This document shows, in pieces, positions 1-9,823 of a DNA stretch of 42,726 nt (position 1 is its first letter; each line of letters starts with the position of its first letter). Made by a program: the position numbers and the translations under genes. This DNA comes from Sulfitobacter litoralis (GTDB lineage: Bacteria > Pseudomonadota > Alphaproteobacteria > Rhodobacterales > Rhodobacteraceae), in assembly GCF_900103185.1 (NCBI RefSeq), contig NZ_FNJD01000026.1, forward strand, positions 1 to 42,726, read 5' to 3'. Under the pieces are notes generated by a model. That model did no database searches and was not told where the DNA came from. It worked only from the letters and a program-made list of their open reading frames with translations.

Positions 1-35
1 ATCAGTTGGTCTAATAGCTTTTTGTCGATGCTCAT
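1..35 (-). CDS. IS256-family transposase, N-terminal fragment running off the window
   Basis: Only the first eleven codons are visible, starting at the ATG complementary to 33-35 and reading MSIDKKLLDQL, which resembles the start of IS256/mutator-type transposases. A good Shine-Dalgarno (AAGGAG) lies about nine bases upstream. The family call rests mainly on the flanking terminal repeat shared with the IS256 copy at 42400-42726, where the C-terminus is readable. Family knowledge: these are DDE transposases of about 400 residues. The catalytic part is outside the window. Confidence 0.6.
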   Translation of the reverse strand, partial: MSIDKKLLDQL

Positions 36-94
36 ACGTGGGTCTCCTTATAGAGCAGTTACCACGCCAAAGCACAAAATTCAGGACAGTCCCC
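1..94 (-). mobile_element. IS256-type element, 5' terminal edge (partial)
   Basis: The outer end of an insertion sequence whose body lies left of the window. Bases 73-94, read on the minus strand, begin GGGGACTGTCCTGAATTTTG, and a near-identical terminal sequence begins at 42400 at the other end of the window. Between this terminus and base 35 lie the ribosome binding site and start codon of the transposase. The IS boundary is placed at about 93-94. The target duplication cannot be tested because the other end of this copy is not in the window. Confidence 0.75.
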
Positions 95-232
95 AATCTA
101 GCGCTAGCGAACTAACTTTGATGAAAACTTTCCGATCAGCCTAAATACATCTCAACCACAATTCTTGCAGAGAGGTGCCGCTTCGACAATACAATTCCGC
201 CTTGAGGTTTCTGTGTAGCAACTCAAGACGTG

Positions 233-532
233 CTAATCGGCACTTTCAAGTTGCAGCGTAGTTGATGGCGGAAAAGCGTAACCGACACGTCCATCCGCAC
301 AAGCAAGTCGCGTAACACTCGGTCCGGGTTCTACGGCCTCGCAACCCGTCGGAAGGATTTCCTGGAGGTTTCGCGACACCGCAAAGCCCGGCTGGTCAAG
401 AGGGCAATCCTCAAAAGCTAATCCACAGCCCGCGAGCAATAGAAATGGCGCAAGCTTTAACGGATATCGCCTCACATATGGCAGGCGTAGGCTGCGAAAT
501 CGAGAAATCTCGACGTTCAGTTGGCTGGACAT
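233..532 (-). CDS. small putative lipoprotein under a CueR-type promoter
   Basis: A 99-residue protein of unknown function. The N-terminus has basic residues, then a hydrophobic stretch ending in the lipobox LLAGC, so it is probably exported and lipidated at that cysteine (about residue 35). The mature part has further cysteines (EDC, TGC, LAC) that could bind metal or form disulfides. The ATG at 532 is chosen over an upstream TTG; AGGAG lies ten bases upstream. The n-region is long, so a later start is possible. It is transcribed divergently from ccmF, and a copper-type operator (608-638) faces it. I recognise no family. Copper-linked expression is inferred from the operator. Confidence 0.55.
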   Translation of the reverse strand: MSSQLNVEISRFRSLRLPYVRRYPLKLAPFLLLAGCGLAFEDCPLDQPGFAVSRNLQEILPTGCEAVEPGPSVTRLACADGRVGYAFPPSTTLQLESAD

Positions 533-607
533 CAAGTTTTGGCTCCTACTCTATGCCTCTATATCTGTCAGAATACCGCTCGCCAGATCGTTTTTTAGAG
601 AGCGCCA

Positions 608-638
608 ATCTAACCAACTTCCATCGCTGGAAGGTCAA
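608..638 (-). promoter_or_regulatory. CueR/MerR-type promoter for the small lipoprotein gene
   Basis: Read on the minus strand: TTGACC at 638-633, then the dyad CCTTCCAGCGATGGAAG, and TTAGAT at 613-608. The -35 to -10 spacing is 19 bp, the lengthened spacer typical of MerR-family activated promoters. The dyad resembles known CueR boxes (ACCTTCC...GGAAGG). It points to the lipoprotein gene at 532. Confidence 0.65.
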
Positions 639-709
639 GAGAAAATGCGCACTTCGCCACTTCAAACCGATCTGCACCGCGCCGCAGCTTACTTCAGGCG
701 CATCAGCTA

Positions 710-740
710 TTGACCTTCCCCTCTGGGAGGGCCGTAGCAG
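710..740 (+). promoter_or_regulatory. CueR/MerR-type promoter for ccmFHI
   Basis: TTGACC at 710-715, a dyad CCTTCCCCTCTGGGAGGG, and a weak -10 (TAGCAG) at 735-740 with a 19-bp spacer. The ccmF start codon is 36 bp further on. The geometry is identical to the sites before copA and copZ in this window, so copper-dependent activation of ccmFHI is inferred. Confidence 0.65.
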
Positions 741-775
741 ATGAATAGGAGTGTCCAGAAACCAAGGAAACATCG

Positions 776-2776
776 ATGATACCCGAGACAGGACAATTTG
801 CGCTCGCTCTCGCGCTTGCCGCTGCACTGGTGCAGAGCATTCTGCCCATGCTTGGCGCGGCTCGCGGCAACTTGCTCTGGATGCGCAGCGCGCGCAGTTC
901 ATCCATAGCGCAACTGGTCCTGATCGGCATATCCTTTGTGGCACTGATGCGATCTTTCGTTGTGAGCGATTTCACGGTGTTGAACGTTGTCGAGAATTCC
1001 AATTCGCTCAAACCCATGCTCTTCAAGGTCGCCGGGACTTGGGGCAGTCATGAGGGGTCCCTCCTGCTCTGGGTTCTTATCTTGGCGATATTCGGTGCGG
1101 GCGTCGCGTTGTTCGGGTCCAACATACCGGATGCGTTGAAGGCTCGAACGCTGTCGGTGCAGGCGTGGATCAGCACGGGCTTCCTGTCGTTCCTGCTCCT
1201 GACCTCGAATCCGTTCGCGCGGGTGTTTCCGCCACCTCTGGACGGCAATGATCTGAACCCGCTCCTGCAGGATCTCGGTCTCGCAATGCATCCGCCGCTG
1301 CTCTATTTCGGCTATGTCGGCTTTTCGATCGTGTTTTCCTTTGCTGTGGCAGCGCTGATTGAGGGCAGGGTTGATGCCGCCTGGGCCCGTTGGGTGCGGC
1401 CGTGGACATTGGTCGCCTGGATGAGCCTGACGGCGGGAATCGCGCTCGGATCGTGGTGGGCCTATTACGAACTGGGCTGGGGCGGTTGGTGGTTCTGGGA
1501 CCCCGTCGAGAACGTGAGCTTTATGCCTTGGCTTCTTGGCACGGCGCTTCTGCACTCGGCGATCGTCACCGAAAAGCGCGGCGCCTTCAAGAGTTGGACC
1601 ATTCTGCTGGCGATCCTCACGTTTTCGCTTTCGCTGCTGGGCACGTTCATCGTGCGGTCCGGCCTTCTGACTTCCGTCCATGCCTTCGCCGTCGATCCTG
1701 AACGCGGCCTCTATATCCTCGGCCTGCTGGCGATTACCATTGGCGGTTCGCTAACGCTTTATGCCTGGCGCGCACCTGCGATGGAGGGCGGCGGCTTGTT
1801 TACGCCGATCAGCCGCGAAGCCGGTCTGCTGGTTAACAACCTGCTACTGGCGACTGCGACTGCAACAGTATTGTTCGGAACGCTCTATCCGCTGGTTTTG
1901 GAGGCGGTTACCGGTGACAAGATCTCGGTCGGACCGCCGTTCTTCAACGCGACCTTCATTCCGATTATGCTGCCGCTGGTGGTGATGATGGGCATCGGGC
2001 CGTTCCTGTCGTGGAAGCGCACCGATCTCAAGGGGGTCTTCCAGCGGCTTCGTTTCCTAGCGGTGCTGATGGGGCTGGCCGGTCTGGCCACTTGGTACGT
2101 TCTTAGGGGCGGGCCCGTTCTTGCCTATCTGTCGGTTGCGATCGCCATCTGGCTGCTGCTGGCGACGCTGCGGGAATGGACGGTTCGGATCAGGCTTCTT
2201 GATGTGCCAATGTCCGAATCCATACGTCGCGCCCGGAACTTACCGCGCGCGTCCCACGGGATGACGATGGCACATGTCGGGCTTGCAATTGCGATGTTCG
2301 GCTTCGTCGGCTCTAGCGCCTGGAAATCGGAAGAGATCGTATTTGTACAACCGGGCTCCATCATCGAAATCGCAGGTTTTGACGTTCGGTTCGACGGTGT
2401 CGAGCAGGTCCGAGGACCAAACTATGTCGCCGATCGCGGGACACTGACAGTCAGCCGGGAGGGTGAATTCGTCACGACGCTCTATCCCGAGCGGCGCAGC
2501 TATCCGGTGGCACAGAGCAGGACCACCGAGTCGGCGATCCGCTCTACCCTGGCGGGCGATCTTTATGCGTCCCTGGCCGAACCCGCATCCGAAACGGCGT
2601 CAGACCAGGGCGCATGGACGCTCCGGATTCTGTACGAACCCCTCGTATTCTTCATCTGGATGGGGTCGATCATGATGATTTTTGGGGGCGGCTTGTCCCT
2701 TTCCGACAGGCGTCTGCGCGTCGGCGCACCACGTCGCGCCATAAAGAGCAAGATTGCCGCAACACCGGCGGAGTAA
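776..2776 (+). CDS. ccmF: cytochrome c heme lyase subunit CcmF
   Basis: CcmF is the integral membrane core of the system I heme lyase, which attaches heme to apocytochrome c in the periplasm. The 666-residue protein has the expected length and many membrane segments. The tryptophan-rich WWD heme motif is at about residues 231-251 (GWGGWWFWDPVENVSFMPW), with conserved histidines near 172 (MHPPLLY) and 260. The ATG at 776 follows AAGGAA. ccmH and ccmI follow directly; ccmE and ccmG, usually near ccmF, are absent here, so this is a partial, perhaps accessory, set. The promoter is of CueR type, unlike the usual housekeeping control. Confidence 0.95.
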   Translation: MIPETGQFALALALAAALVQSILPMLGAARGNLLWMRSARSSSIAQLVLIGISFVALMRSFVVSDFTVLNVVENSNSLKPMLFKVAGTWGSHEGSLLLWVLILAIFGAGVALFGSNIPDALKARTLSVQAWISTGFLSFLLLTSNPFARVFPPPLDGNDLNPLLQDLGLAMHPPLLYFGYVGFSIVFSFAVAALIEGRVDAAWARWVRPWTLVAWMSLTAGIALGSWWAYYELGWGGWWFWDPVENVSFMPWLLGTALLHSAIVTEKRGAFKSWTILLAILTFSLSLLGTFIVRSGLLTSVHAFAVDPERGLYILGLLAITIGGSLTLYAWRAPAMEGGGLFTPISREAGLLVNNLLLATATATVLFGTLYPLVLEAVTGDKISVGPPFFNATFIPIMLPLVVMMGIGPFLSWKRTDLKGVFQRLRFLAVLMGLAGLATWYVLRGGPVLAYLSVAIAIWLLLATLREWTVRIRLLDVPMSESIRRARNLPRASHGMTMAHVGLAIAMFGFVGSSAWKSEEIVFVQPGSIIEIAGFDVRFDGVEQVRGPNYVADRGTLTVSREGEFVTTLYPERRSYPVAQSRTTESAIRSTLAGDLYASLAEPASETASDQGAWTLRILYEPLVFFIWMGSIMMIFGGGLSLSDRRLRVGAPRRAIKSKIAATPAE

Positions 2777-2781
2777 CCAAT

Positions 2782-3258
2782 ATGAACTGGAAGAATTTGG
2801 TCGCCGCGGCGATACTGGCAACGCTGCCATTCGCCGCCGGAGCCGTTGAACCAGACGAGGTTCTGGACGACCCCGTACTTGAGGCGCGCGCCCGCGGAAT
2901 ATCCAAAGTATTGCGATGTTTGGTTTGCCGGAGCGAGAACATCGACAATTCAAACGCCGGTGTGGCGCGCGATCTGCGGCTATTGGTCCGGGAACGTCTT
3001 ACAACCGGCGATACTGACGAGGAAGTCATCGACTATATCCGCGCGCGCTTTGGCGATTACGTACTATTGAAACCGCCATTCAAACCGGAAACCTATGTGC
3101 TTTGGCTGGCTCCGGCGGCTCTTATGCTGATTGGCGGCATCGGTGTAATTGGGATACTTCGAAAGAGCGGCGGCACAAAGGTTGTGAACGAGCTCGACGA
3201 TGATGAAAAACGTATCGTCGCCGAAATCCTTGCTTCCGAGAAAAAGGAAAGGGTGTGA
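2782..3258 (+). CDS. ccmH: cytochrome c maturation protein CcmH (CcmL type)
   Basis: A 158-residue thiol protein of the heme lyase complex that keeps the apocytochrome CXXCH cysteines reduced and presents them to CcmF. A signal peptide (cleavage near residue 21) is followed by the redox motif LRCLVC (Cys46, Cys49) and the helical segment conserved in the family (ENIDNSNAGVARDLR). A membrane segment at about 95-115 anchors a short cytoplasmic tail. The start at 2782, five bases after the ccmF stop, is chosen because it begins the signal peptide. Its stop overlaps the ccmI start, consistent with translational coupling. It is the short form without a C-terminal TPR part, which ccmI supplies. Confidence 0.93.
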   Translation: MNWKNLVAAAILATLPFAAGAVEPDEVLDDPVLEARARGISKVLRCLVCRSENIDNSNAGVARDLRLLVRERLTTGDTDEEVIDYIRARFGDYVLLKPPFKPETYVLWLAPAALMLIGGIGVIGILRKSGGTKVVNELDDDEKRIVAEILASEKKERV

Positions 3259-4415
3259 TGATCTGGGTCCTTTTCGCAGGTCTCGCGGCGCTGACAGTAA
3301 TCATTATGCTCGATCCGCTGCGTAGGTCTGAGGCGGTCGCGGCAGATAGGATTGCGAGCGCAGTTACAGTCCATGTCGATCAGTTGCGGGAGATAGACAA
3401 AGACGCCGAACGCGGATTGATTTCGACGGAAGAAGCCAAAGCCGCCAAGGTTGAAATCGAACGCCGACTTATCGCACTTGAACGGACCAAATCGACTACA
3501 GGACATTTCGAAACCGGAGGCCGCGGCGCATTGTGGCTTTCGGCTCTCATGGTCCCGCTGATTGCTGGGGCTCTCTATATACAGCTGGGGTCGCCTCGAA
3601 TTCCGGGTGTGCCGTTTGCGGATCGGAAGGAGGAGCGTGTCGAAGAGGCGCAGATCGCCGAACTGACCGGACGGTTGCTGGAGCGCCTTCAAGGCGACCC
3701 CGAAGGCGGTCAGACAGAGGGCTGGATGCTGCTCGGGCAGACCTATATGCGCATGGGCGAGTATGCCGACGCTGCATCGGCCATGGAAAACGTGATAGGC
3801 CGGGACGACGCAACCTCGGCGATATTGTCGCAATATGCCCAGGCCCTGGTCGCGACCGAGAATGGCATCGTTTCGCCAAAAGCGCGAACTGCCATCCGGC
3901 GGGCGCGAGAACTGGACCCGACAAATCCCGCCGCAACCTTCTACGAGGCCATCGCACTCGACCAGGCCGGAGGCAGCGAGCAGGCGCATGATCTGTTGGT
4001 AGCCCGTTTGGAACAGGCGGCCGGTCCGGAGCCCTGGATGGAACTATTCGTCGCGCAAGCCAATCGCATCGGCGAAGCGATCGGTCGCGAGCCGGTGAGC
4101 GTGGCCACTTTTATATCCGCAACCGATGCTCCCCCCAAACCAACCCGGGAGGATCTCGCGGCAGCCTCAGAAATGAGCGTGGAAGACCGCGCTGCCTTCA
4201 TCCGTTCGATGGTCGATGGCCTCGCCAACCGTCTGGCCGAAGACCCTGACGATCTGGACGGGTGGCTAAGCCTTGGCAACGCATATCGCGTGCTTGGCGA
4301 GACGGACAAGGCTCGTCAAGCATTTGAGACGGCAGAGGCGCTTGCCAAAAATTTGGCTTTGGACGACCCAAGAAAGCGGTCGATCCGGGAAGCGCTATCC
4401 AATCTTGGAGGATAG
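3258..4415 (+). CDS. ccmI: cytochrome c maturation protein CcmI, TPR apocytochrome chaperone
   Basis: CcmI binds the C-terminus of apocytochrome c and delivers it to CcmFH. The 385-residue product starts with a membrane segment, then a cytoplasmic loop with a basic/acidic coiled region (residues 20-80), a second hydrophobic segment (ALWLSALMVPLIAGALYI, about 92-110), and a periplasmic TPR region (MLLGQTYMRMGEYADAASAM; WLSLGNAYRVLGETDKARQA). ATG 3258 overlaps the ccmH stop as TGATG; a GTG three bases earlier is an alternative. It is the last gene of the ccmFHI operon; about 190 bp without a gene follow. Confidence 0.9.
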   Translation: MIWVLFAGLAALTVIIMLDPLRRSEAVAADRIASAVTVHVDQLREIDKDAERGLISTEEAKAAKVEIERRLIALERTKSTTGHFETGGRGALWLSALMVPLIAGALYIQLGSPRIPGVPFADRKEERVEEAQIAELTGRLLERLQGDPEGGQTEGWMLLGQTYMRMGEYADAASAMENVIGRDDATSAILSQYAQALVATENGIVSPKARTAIRRARELDPTNPAATFYEAIALDQAGGSEQAHDLLVARLEQAAGPEPWMELFVAQANRIGEAIGREPVSVATFISATDAPPKPTREDLAAASEMSVEDRAAFIRSMVDGLANRLAEDPDDLDGWLSLGNAYRVLGETDKARQAFETAEALAKNLALDDPRKRSIREALSNLGG

Positions 4416-4605
4416 TCGGAAGTAAGGTTAGATACCAAGATGGACATCGATACCTCCATCCCTCCGACTCCGTGACTGGAGAAATTTTCTGTAGCGGATT
4501 TTTCGCAGCAGCACAGCACTGAACCTTCCCGATGAGGAGTGCGGGTCTCCGAGGCGGCCTAGCGTGATGAATTGTACGTTCTAAATTTCCGGTACCAATC
4601 GCGTT
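4416..4605. other. intergenic region between ccmI and copZ
   Basis: These 190 bp lie between convergent genes and I see no coding sequence. A sequence near 4521 (ACCTTCCCGATGAGGAG) loosely resembles a decayed copper operator, but lacks a proper -35 and spacing, so I do not call it a promoter. Confidence 0.4.
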
Positions 4606-4812
4606 TCAGGTTGCAGCGCGCGCTGACACGTCGTACCCGGCCTCGCGGATCGCTTCGGACACCGCACGGTCGCTGATAAAGCTTTCGACCGTAACGATCT
4701 TCGTGGCTAAATCACACGCAACCGTTGCGGTTGGATCAATTGCCTGGATTGATTTCTCTATTGCCTCAGTGCAATGGCCGCAGCTCATGTTGGTAACGGT
4801 GAACCTGCTCAT
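4606..4812 (-). CDS. copZ: copper chaperone CopZ (heavy-metal-associated domain)
   Basis: A 68-residue single HMA-domain protein that carries Cu(I) in the cytoplasm to CopA-type ATPases or to the copper regulator. The metal site is MSCGHC near the N-terminus in an MxCxxC context, followed by the beta-alpha-beta pattern of the fold. The ATG at 4812 is chosen because AAGGAGG lies just upstream; an earlier ATG at 4833 lacks this. It has its own CueR-type promoter (4837-4867). It is similar to, but clearly diverged from, the second copZ at 8724-8933. Confidence 0.9.
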   Translation of the reverse strand: MSRFTVTNMSCGHCTEAIEKSIQAIDPTATVACDLATKIVTVESFISDRAVSEAIREAGYDVSARAAT

Positions 4813-4836
4813 ATTTGCCTCCTTCATTTGCATTGG

Positions 4837-4867
4837 CTTGTACGTGATTCCAGCGCCGGAAGGTCAA
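4837..4867 (-). promoter_or_regulatory. CueR-type promoter for copZ (4606-4812)
   Basis: On the minus strand: TTGACC at 4867-4862, dyad CCTTCCGGCGCTGGAA, and TACAAG at 4842-4837, spacer 19 bp. This agrees with MerR-family copper-activated promoters and lies 25 bp before the start codon. Confidence 0.75.
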
Positions 4868-4890
4868 GGATAAAAAACACTCCAATCCGC

Positions 4891-4907
4891 TTGACCTTCC
4901 AGTGGGG
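4891..4907 (+). promoter_or_regulatory. truncated CueR-type promoter broken by the IS3 element
   Basis: TTGACCTTCCAGT at 4891-4903 matches the left half of the copA operator, but the second half-site and -10 are missing because the IS3-family terminus begins at about 4908. It faces right. The gene it once drove is no longer next to it. Confidence 0.6.
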
Positions 4908-4979
4908 GGGTAATCCCCCCTAAAATTAGCGGTGTTCAAAAGTGGAATTTTCTCGGCAAGGTATCTGAGGAGATTTACG

Positions 4980-5246
4980 ATGAAGAACGGACGATACAGC
5001 GACGCACAGATCATGGCAGTGTTGAAGCAGGCGGAGGGCGGTGTGCCGGTCTCTGAGCTGTGCCGCGAACACGGAATGAGCAGCGCCAGTTTCTACAAGT
5101 GGCGCGCCAAGTTTGGGGGCATGGATGCGTCTTTGATGTCTGAGATGAAGGATATGGCCGAGGAAAACCGTCGTCTGAAGCGCATGTATGCCGAGATGAG
5201 CATGCAAAACGACCTGCTGAAGGAAGCGCTTGGAAAAAAGCGCTGA
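4980..5246 (+). CDS. IS3-family transposase OrfA
   Basis: An 88-residue protein with an N-terminal helix-turn-helix ([18 protein letters not shown]) and a C-terminal leucine-rich coiled coil ([19 protein letters not shown]), as in IS3/IS407 OrfA. It binds the IS ends. The frame ends just after A6G at 5234-5240, a classical -1 slippery site (A AAA AAG) that fuses OrfA to OrfB to give the active transposase. Confidence 0.9.
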   Translation: MKNGRYSDAQIMAVLKQAEGGVPVSELCREHGMSSASFYKWRAKFGGMDASLMSEMKDMAEENRRLKRMYAEMSMQNDLLKEALGKKR

Positions 5247-5266
5247 GGCCGTCTCAAAGGCGAGAG

Positions 5267-6067
5267 ATGGCCATGAATGCAGTCGTAAGGCGCGGCGTCA
5301 GTATCGCGTTGGCCTGCCGTGCGTTTGAGACTAGCGAGACCTGCTATCGTTACAGCCCTGTTTTGAATGATGAGAACGAAGAGATTGCGGACTGGCTGGA
5401 ACGCCTGACCACCAACAAACGTAGCTGGGGCTTTGGCCTGTGCTTTTTGTATCTGCGCAATGTTCAGGGCTATGGATGGAACCACAAACGAGTCTACCGG
5501 ATCTACTGCGAGCTTGCGCTGAACCTGCGGATCAAGCCCAGGAAACGGCTGAAGCGCGACAAGCCGGAACCGCTGGCAGTGCCTGAGAAGCCTAATGAGA
5601 CTTGGTCGATGGATTTTATGGCGGATCAGCTGGCAGATGGGCGCTCGATCAGGACATTGAACGTGCTGGATGACTTTAACCGTGAAGGCCTATGCATCGA
5701 AGTGGACTTCTCGCTGCCTGCTGAGCGGGTTGTCAGGAGCCTGAACCAAATCATCGAGTGGCGCGGAAAGCCCCAAGCTATTCGTGTGGACAACGGCCCA
5801 GAATACGTCAGTGCTAAGCTGATGGAATGGGCTGAGAAACGCAATGTACGGCTCGAATATATCCAGCCCGGCAAGCCCCAACAGAATGCCTATATCGAGC
5901 GCTACAACCGCACCGTTCGTGGCGAATGGCTGGGGCAATACATCTTCGAAACCATTGAGGAGGCACAAGACCAAGCAACACAATGGCTCTGGACTTACAA
6001 CAACGAGCGACCCAACATGGGCATCGGCGGCATCACACCCGCCATGAAACTGAAAACGGCTGCGTGA
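5267..6067 (+). CDS. IS3-family transposase OrfB (rve integrase domain), made by -1 frameshift
   Basis: The catalytic half of the transposase. It lies in the -1 frame of OrfA, and that frame is open from the slippery site at 5234-5240 ([17 protein letters not shown]), so the functional product is probably OrfAB covering 4980-6067. The DDE residues are visible in [14 protein letters not shown] and [10 protein letters not shown]. The C-terminal pattern [17 protein letters not shown] is typical of the IS407 subgroup. Both frames are uninterrupted, so the element could be active. Confidence 0.9.
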   Translation: MAMNAVVRRGVSIALACRAFETSETCYRYSPVLNDENEEIADWLERLTTNKRSWGFGLCFLYLRNVQGYGWNHKRVYRIYCELALNLRIKPRKRLKRDKPEPLAVPEKPNETWSMDFMADQLADGRSIRTLNVLDDFNREGLCIEVDFSLPAERVVRSLNQIIEWRGKPQAIRVDNGPEYVSAKLMEWAEKRNVRLEYIQPGKPQQNAYIERYNRTVRGEWLGQYIFETIEEAQDQATQWLWTYNNERPNMGIGGITPAMKLKTAA

Positions 6068-6101
6068 ATTCTACGGCTGGACCCCATTAAAAATGGGGGG
6101 A

Positions 6102-8585
<2,484 letters not shown>

Positions 8586-8612
8586 GAGAATCTCCTTGTT
8601 CTGATCCTCCTA

Positions 8613-8643
8613 CAGATAGGGCCTCCAGTTACTGGAAGGTCAA
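8613..8643 (-). promoter_or_regulatory. CueR-type promoter for copA
   Basis: On the minus strand: TTGACC at 8643-8638, dyad CCTTCCAGTAACTGGAGG, and TATCTG at 8618-8613, with a 19-bp spacer. It lies 28 bp before the copA start. Back-to-back with the copZ promoter. Confidence 0.8.
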
Positions 8644-8670
8644 CAGGCCTGTAGAATAAAATTCTGGCCA

Positions 8671-8701
8671 TTGACCTTCCCGCGACGGAACGCCTTACAT
8701 G
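8671..8701 (+). promoter_or_regulatory. CueR-type promoter for copZ (8724-8933)
   Basis: TTGACC at 8671-8676, dyad CCTTCCCGCGACGGAACG, and TACATG at 8696-8701, with a 19-bp spacer. The start codon is 23 bp downstream. Confidence 0.75.
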
Positions 8702-8723
8702 CATGTCGTCAAAGGAGATTGCG

Positions 8724-8933
8724 ATGTTCAGATTCAGCGTACCGAACATGAGTTGCGGCCATTGTACCGCTTCCATCCAAAAGGCCATTATGGCGGCCGA
8801 CCCAGATGCAACGGTTTCGTGCGATCTGACTGCACGTATCGTCGACGTAGACAGCACTCTGGATGAAACTGCATTGGCCGCAGCGATCAGCGATGCGGGC
8901 TACAGGTCTGAGAAGCTGGCAGAGGTTCAGTAG
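8724..8933 (+). CDS. copZ: copper chaperone CopZ, second copy
   Basis: A 69-residue HMA-domain protein with the Cu(I) site MSCGHC (residues about 9-14). It probably passes Cu(I) to CopA, encoded divergently. The ATG at 8724 is preferred to an ATG at 8703 because AAAGGAG precedes it at the right spacing and the protein then aligns with single-domain chaperones. It has its own CueR-type promoter. With the copy at 4606-4812 this gives two chaperones under the same regulator type, suggesting an old duplication or two merged copper modules. Confidence 0.9.
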   Translation: MFRFSVPNMSCGHCTASIQKAIMAADPDATVSCDLTARIVDVDSTLDETALAAAISDAGYRSEKLAEVQ

Positions 8934-9054
8934 CCAAGATGCGTCAGCAACGCTCCGCTGGACGGAGATAGTGGCTCTCTCTATGTCGCTGATATGCAAC
9001 ACTCTCTGACAGCAGCGGCCAAAACTCGCCTGTTTCAAAAAAAGCGACAAACCT

Positions 9055-9099
9055 TCCTGCGCAGGACGGATTGACTGTACTGCATCGCTCTCCGATATT
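9055..9099 (+). promoter_or_regulatory. promoter with upstream palindrome for the copper-resistance operon
   Basis: TTGACT at 9071-9076 and GATATT at 9094-9099, separated by 17 bp, form a sigma-70-like promoter. The start point would fall almost on the ATG at 9106, suggesting a leaderless message. Just upstream, TCCTGCGCAGGA (9055-9066) is a perfect palindrome preceded by ACCT, loosely like a copper box but not between -35 and -10. Its regulator is unknown. Confidence 0.4.
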
Positions 9100-9105
9100 C
9101 GCGGC

Positions 9106-9528
9106 ATGAGCTTTCGAGTTTTCATATCAAGCTGGACAAGGGCGTTTACGTGCATTGCGTTTGCGCTGGCATTGGTGTTTTCACCACCTTCTGCCGCTCA
9201 CGCGGCATCCGGCATGCATGACGGACATCAAGCCAGGTCTGTTGGTGTCGTTGGTGCTGCCATGACTCATGACACCGGAAGCGATGCGCATCACGCGCAT
9301 GAGAAGCTTGGGGTCGCAAGCGACATCGACATCGCAGCGTCCGACAAGGATGGCAAAGAGCAACAATCCCAAGAGTGTTGCAACGGCATCTGTATTTCTG
9401 TCGTCTTCATCGAAGACAGCAGGATCAGAGCAGAGCCGGTTGGTACAAGTGAATATGTCATTCTGGACGGTCAAACGTATTCGGTAGAAACAGCAGGGTT
9501 TCTTCGGCCCCCTCGATTCCTGATCTGA
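9106..9528 (+). CDS. small secreted His/Cys-containing protein, first gene of the copper operon
   Basis: A 140-residue protein with a signal peptide (hydrophobic CIAFALALVFSPPSAAHA, cleavage near residue 34). The mature part has His pairs and clusters (MHDGHQ, DAHHAHEK) and a cysteine cluster (ECCNGIC), plausible metal ligands. It recalls small CopL-like or DUF2946-like periplasmic proteins in copper clusters, but I cannot confirm that family. It starts a same-strand series of copper genes. The start follows a promoter with almost no leader, so a slightly later start is possible. Confidence 0.65.
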   Translation: MSFRVFISSWTRAFTCIAFALALVFSPPSAAHAASGMHDGHQARSVGVVGAAMTHDTGSDAHHAHEKLGVASDIDIAASDKDGKEQQSQECCNGICISVVFIEDSRIRAEPVGTSEYVILDGQTYSVETAGFLRPPRFLI

Positions 9529-9601
9529 ACCGGCGCCCAAATCGGGTGTGAGCCTTGCGCAGATTCTGCGTGAGATAACGTTCACCAATCAGGTTACTTT
9601 C

Positions 9602-9823
9602 ATGAAAATTCATCTACTTGTGGGGGCTTCGGCCCTCGGGCTTGGCGCATGCGCCTATGAGCCCACCCCGTTGCCGTCCGTCGCGCCCCAACAGGCCGTC
9701 GTCAACGCGGCAGTTTCGTCACCGATCAGCTATCAGGACCCCTTGGCGGGCTACACCTATCGCGGCCCTACAGGTCCCCGCGACTGGCGTTCCGTCAATC
9801 AAGAACAGACGGAGGGCAACTGA
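9602..9823 (+). CDS. small putative lipoprotein
   Basis: A 73-residue protein whose signal ends in the lipobox LGAC (Cys17), followed by a proline-rich linker. It is probably lipidated. No domain is recognised. The start at 9602 is chosen because it begins the signal sequence. Its stop TGA overlaps the first base of the next gene's ATG, so it is probably translated together with the TolC-like protein and may assist it in the envelope. Confidence 0.6.
   Translation: MKIHLLVGASALGLGACAYEPTPLPSVAPQQAVVNAAVSSPISYQDPLAGYTYRGPTGPRDWRSVNQEQTEGN

Noticed and set aside
899..1681. Long minus-strand open frame opposite ccmF
   Set aside because: It is a high-GC shadow of ccmF with low-complexity composition and no recognised domain.
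4515..4540. Seventh CueR-type promoter
   Set aside because: ACCTTCC is present, but the -35 and second half-site are poor and no gene follows at the right place.
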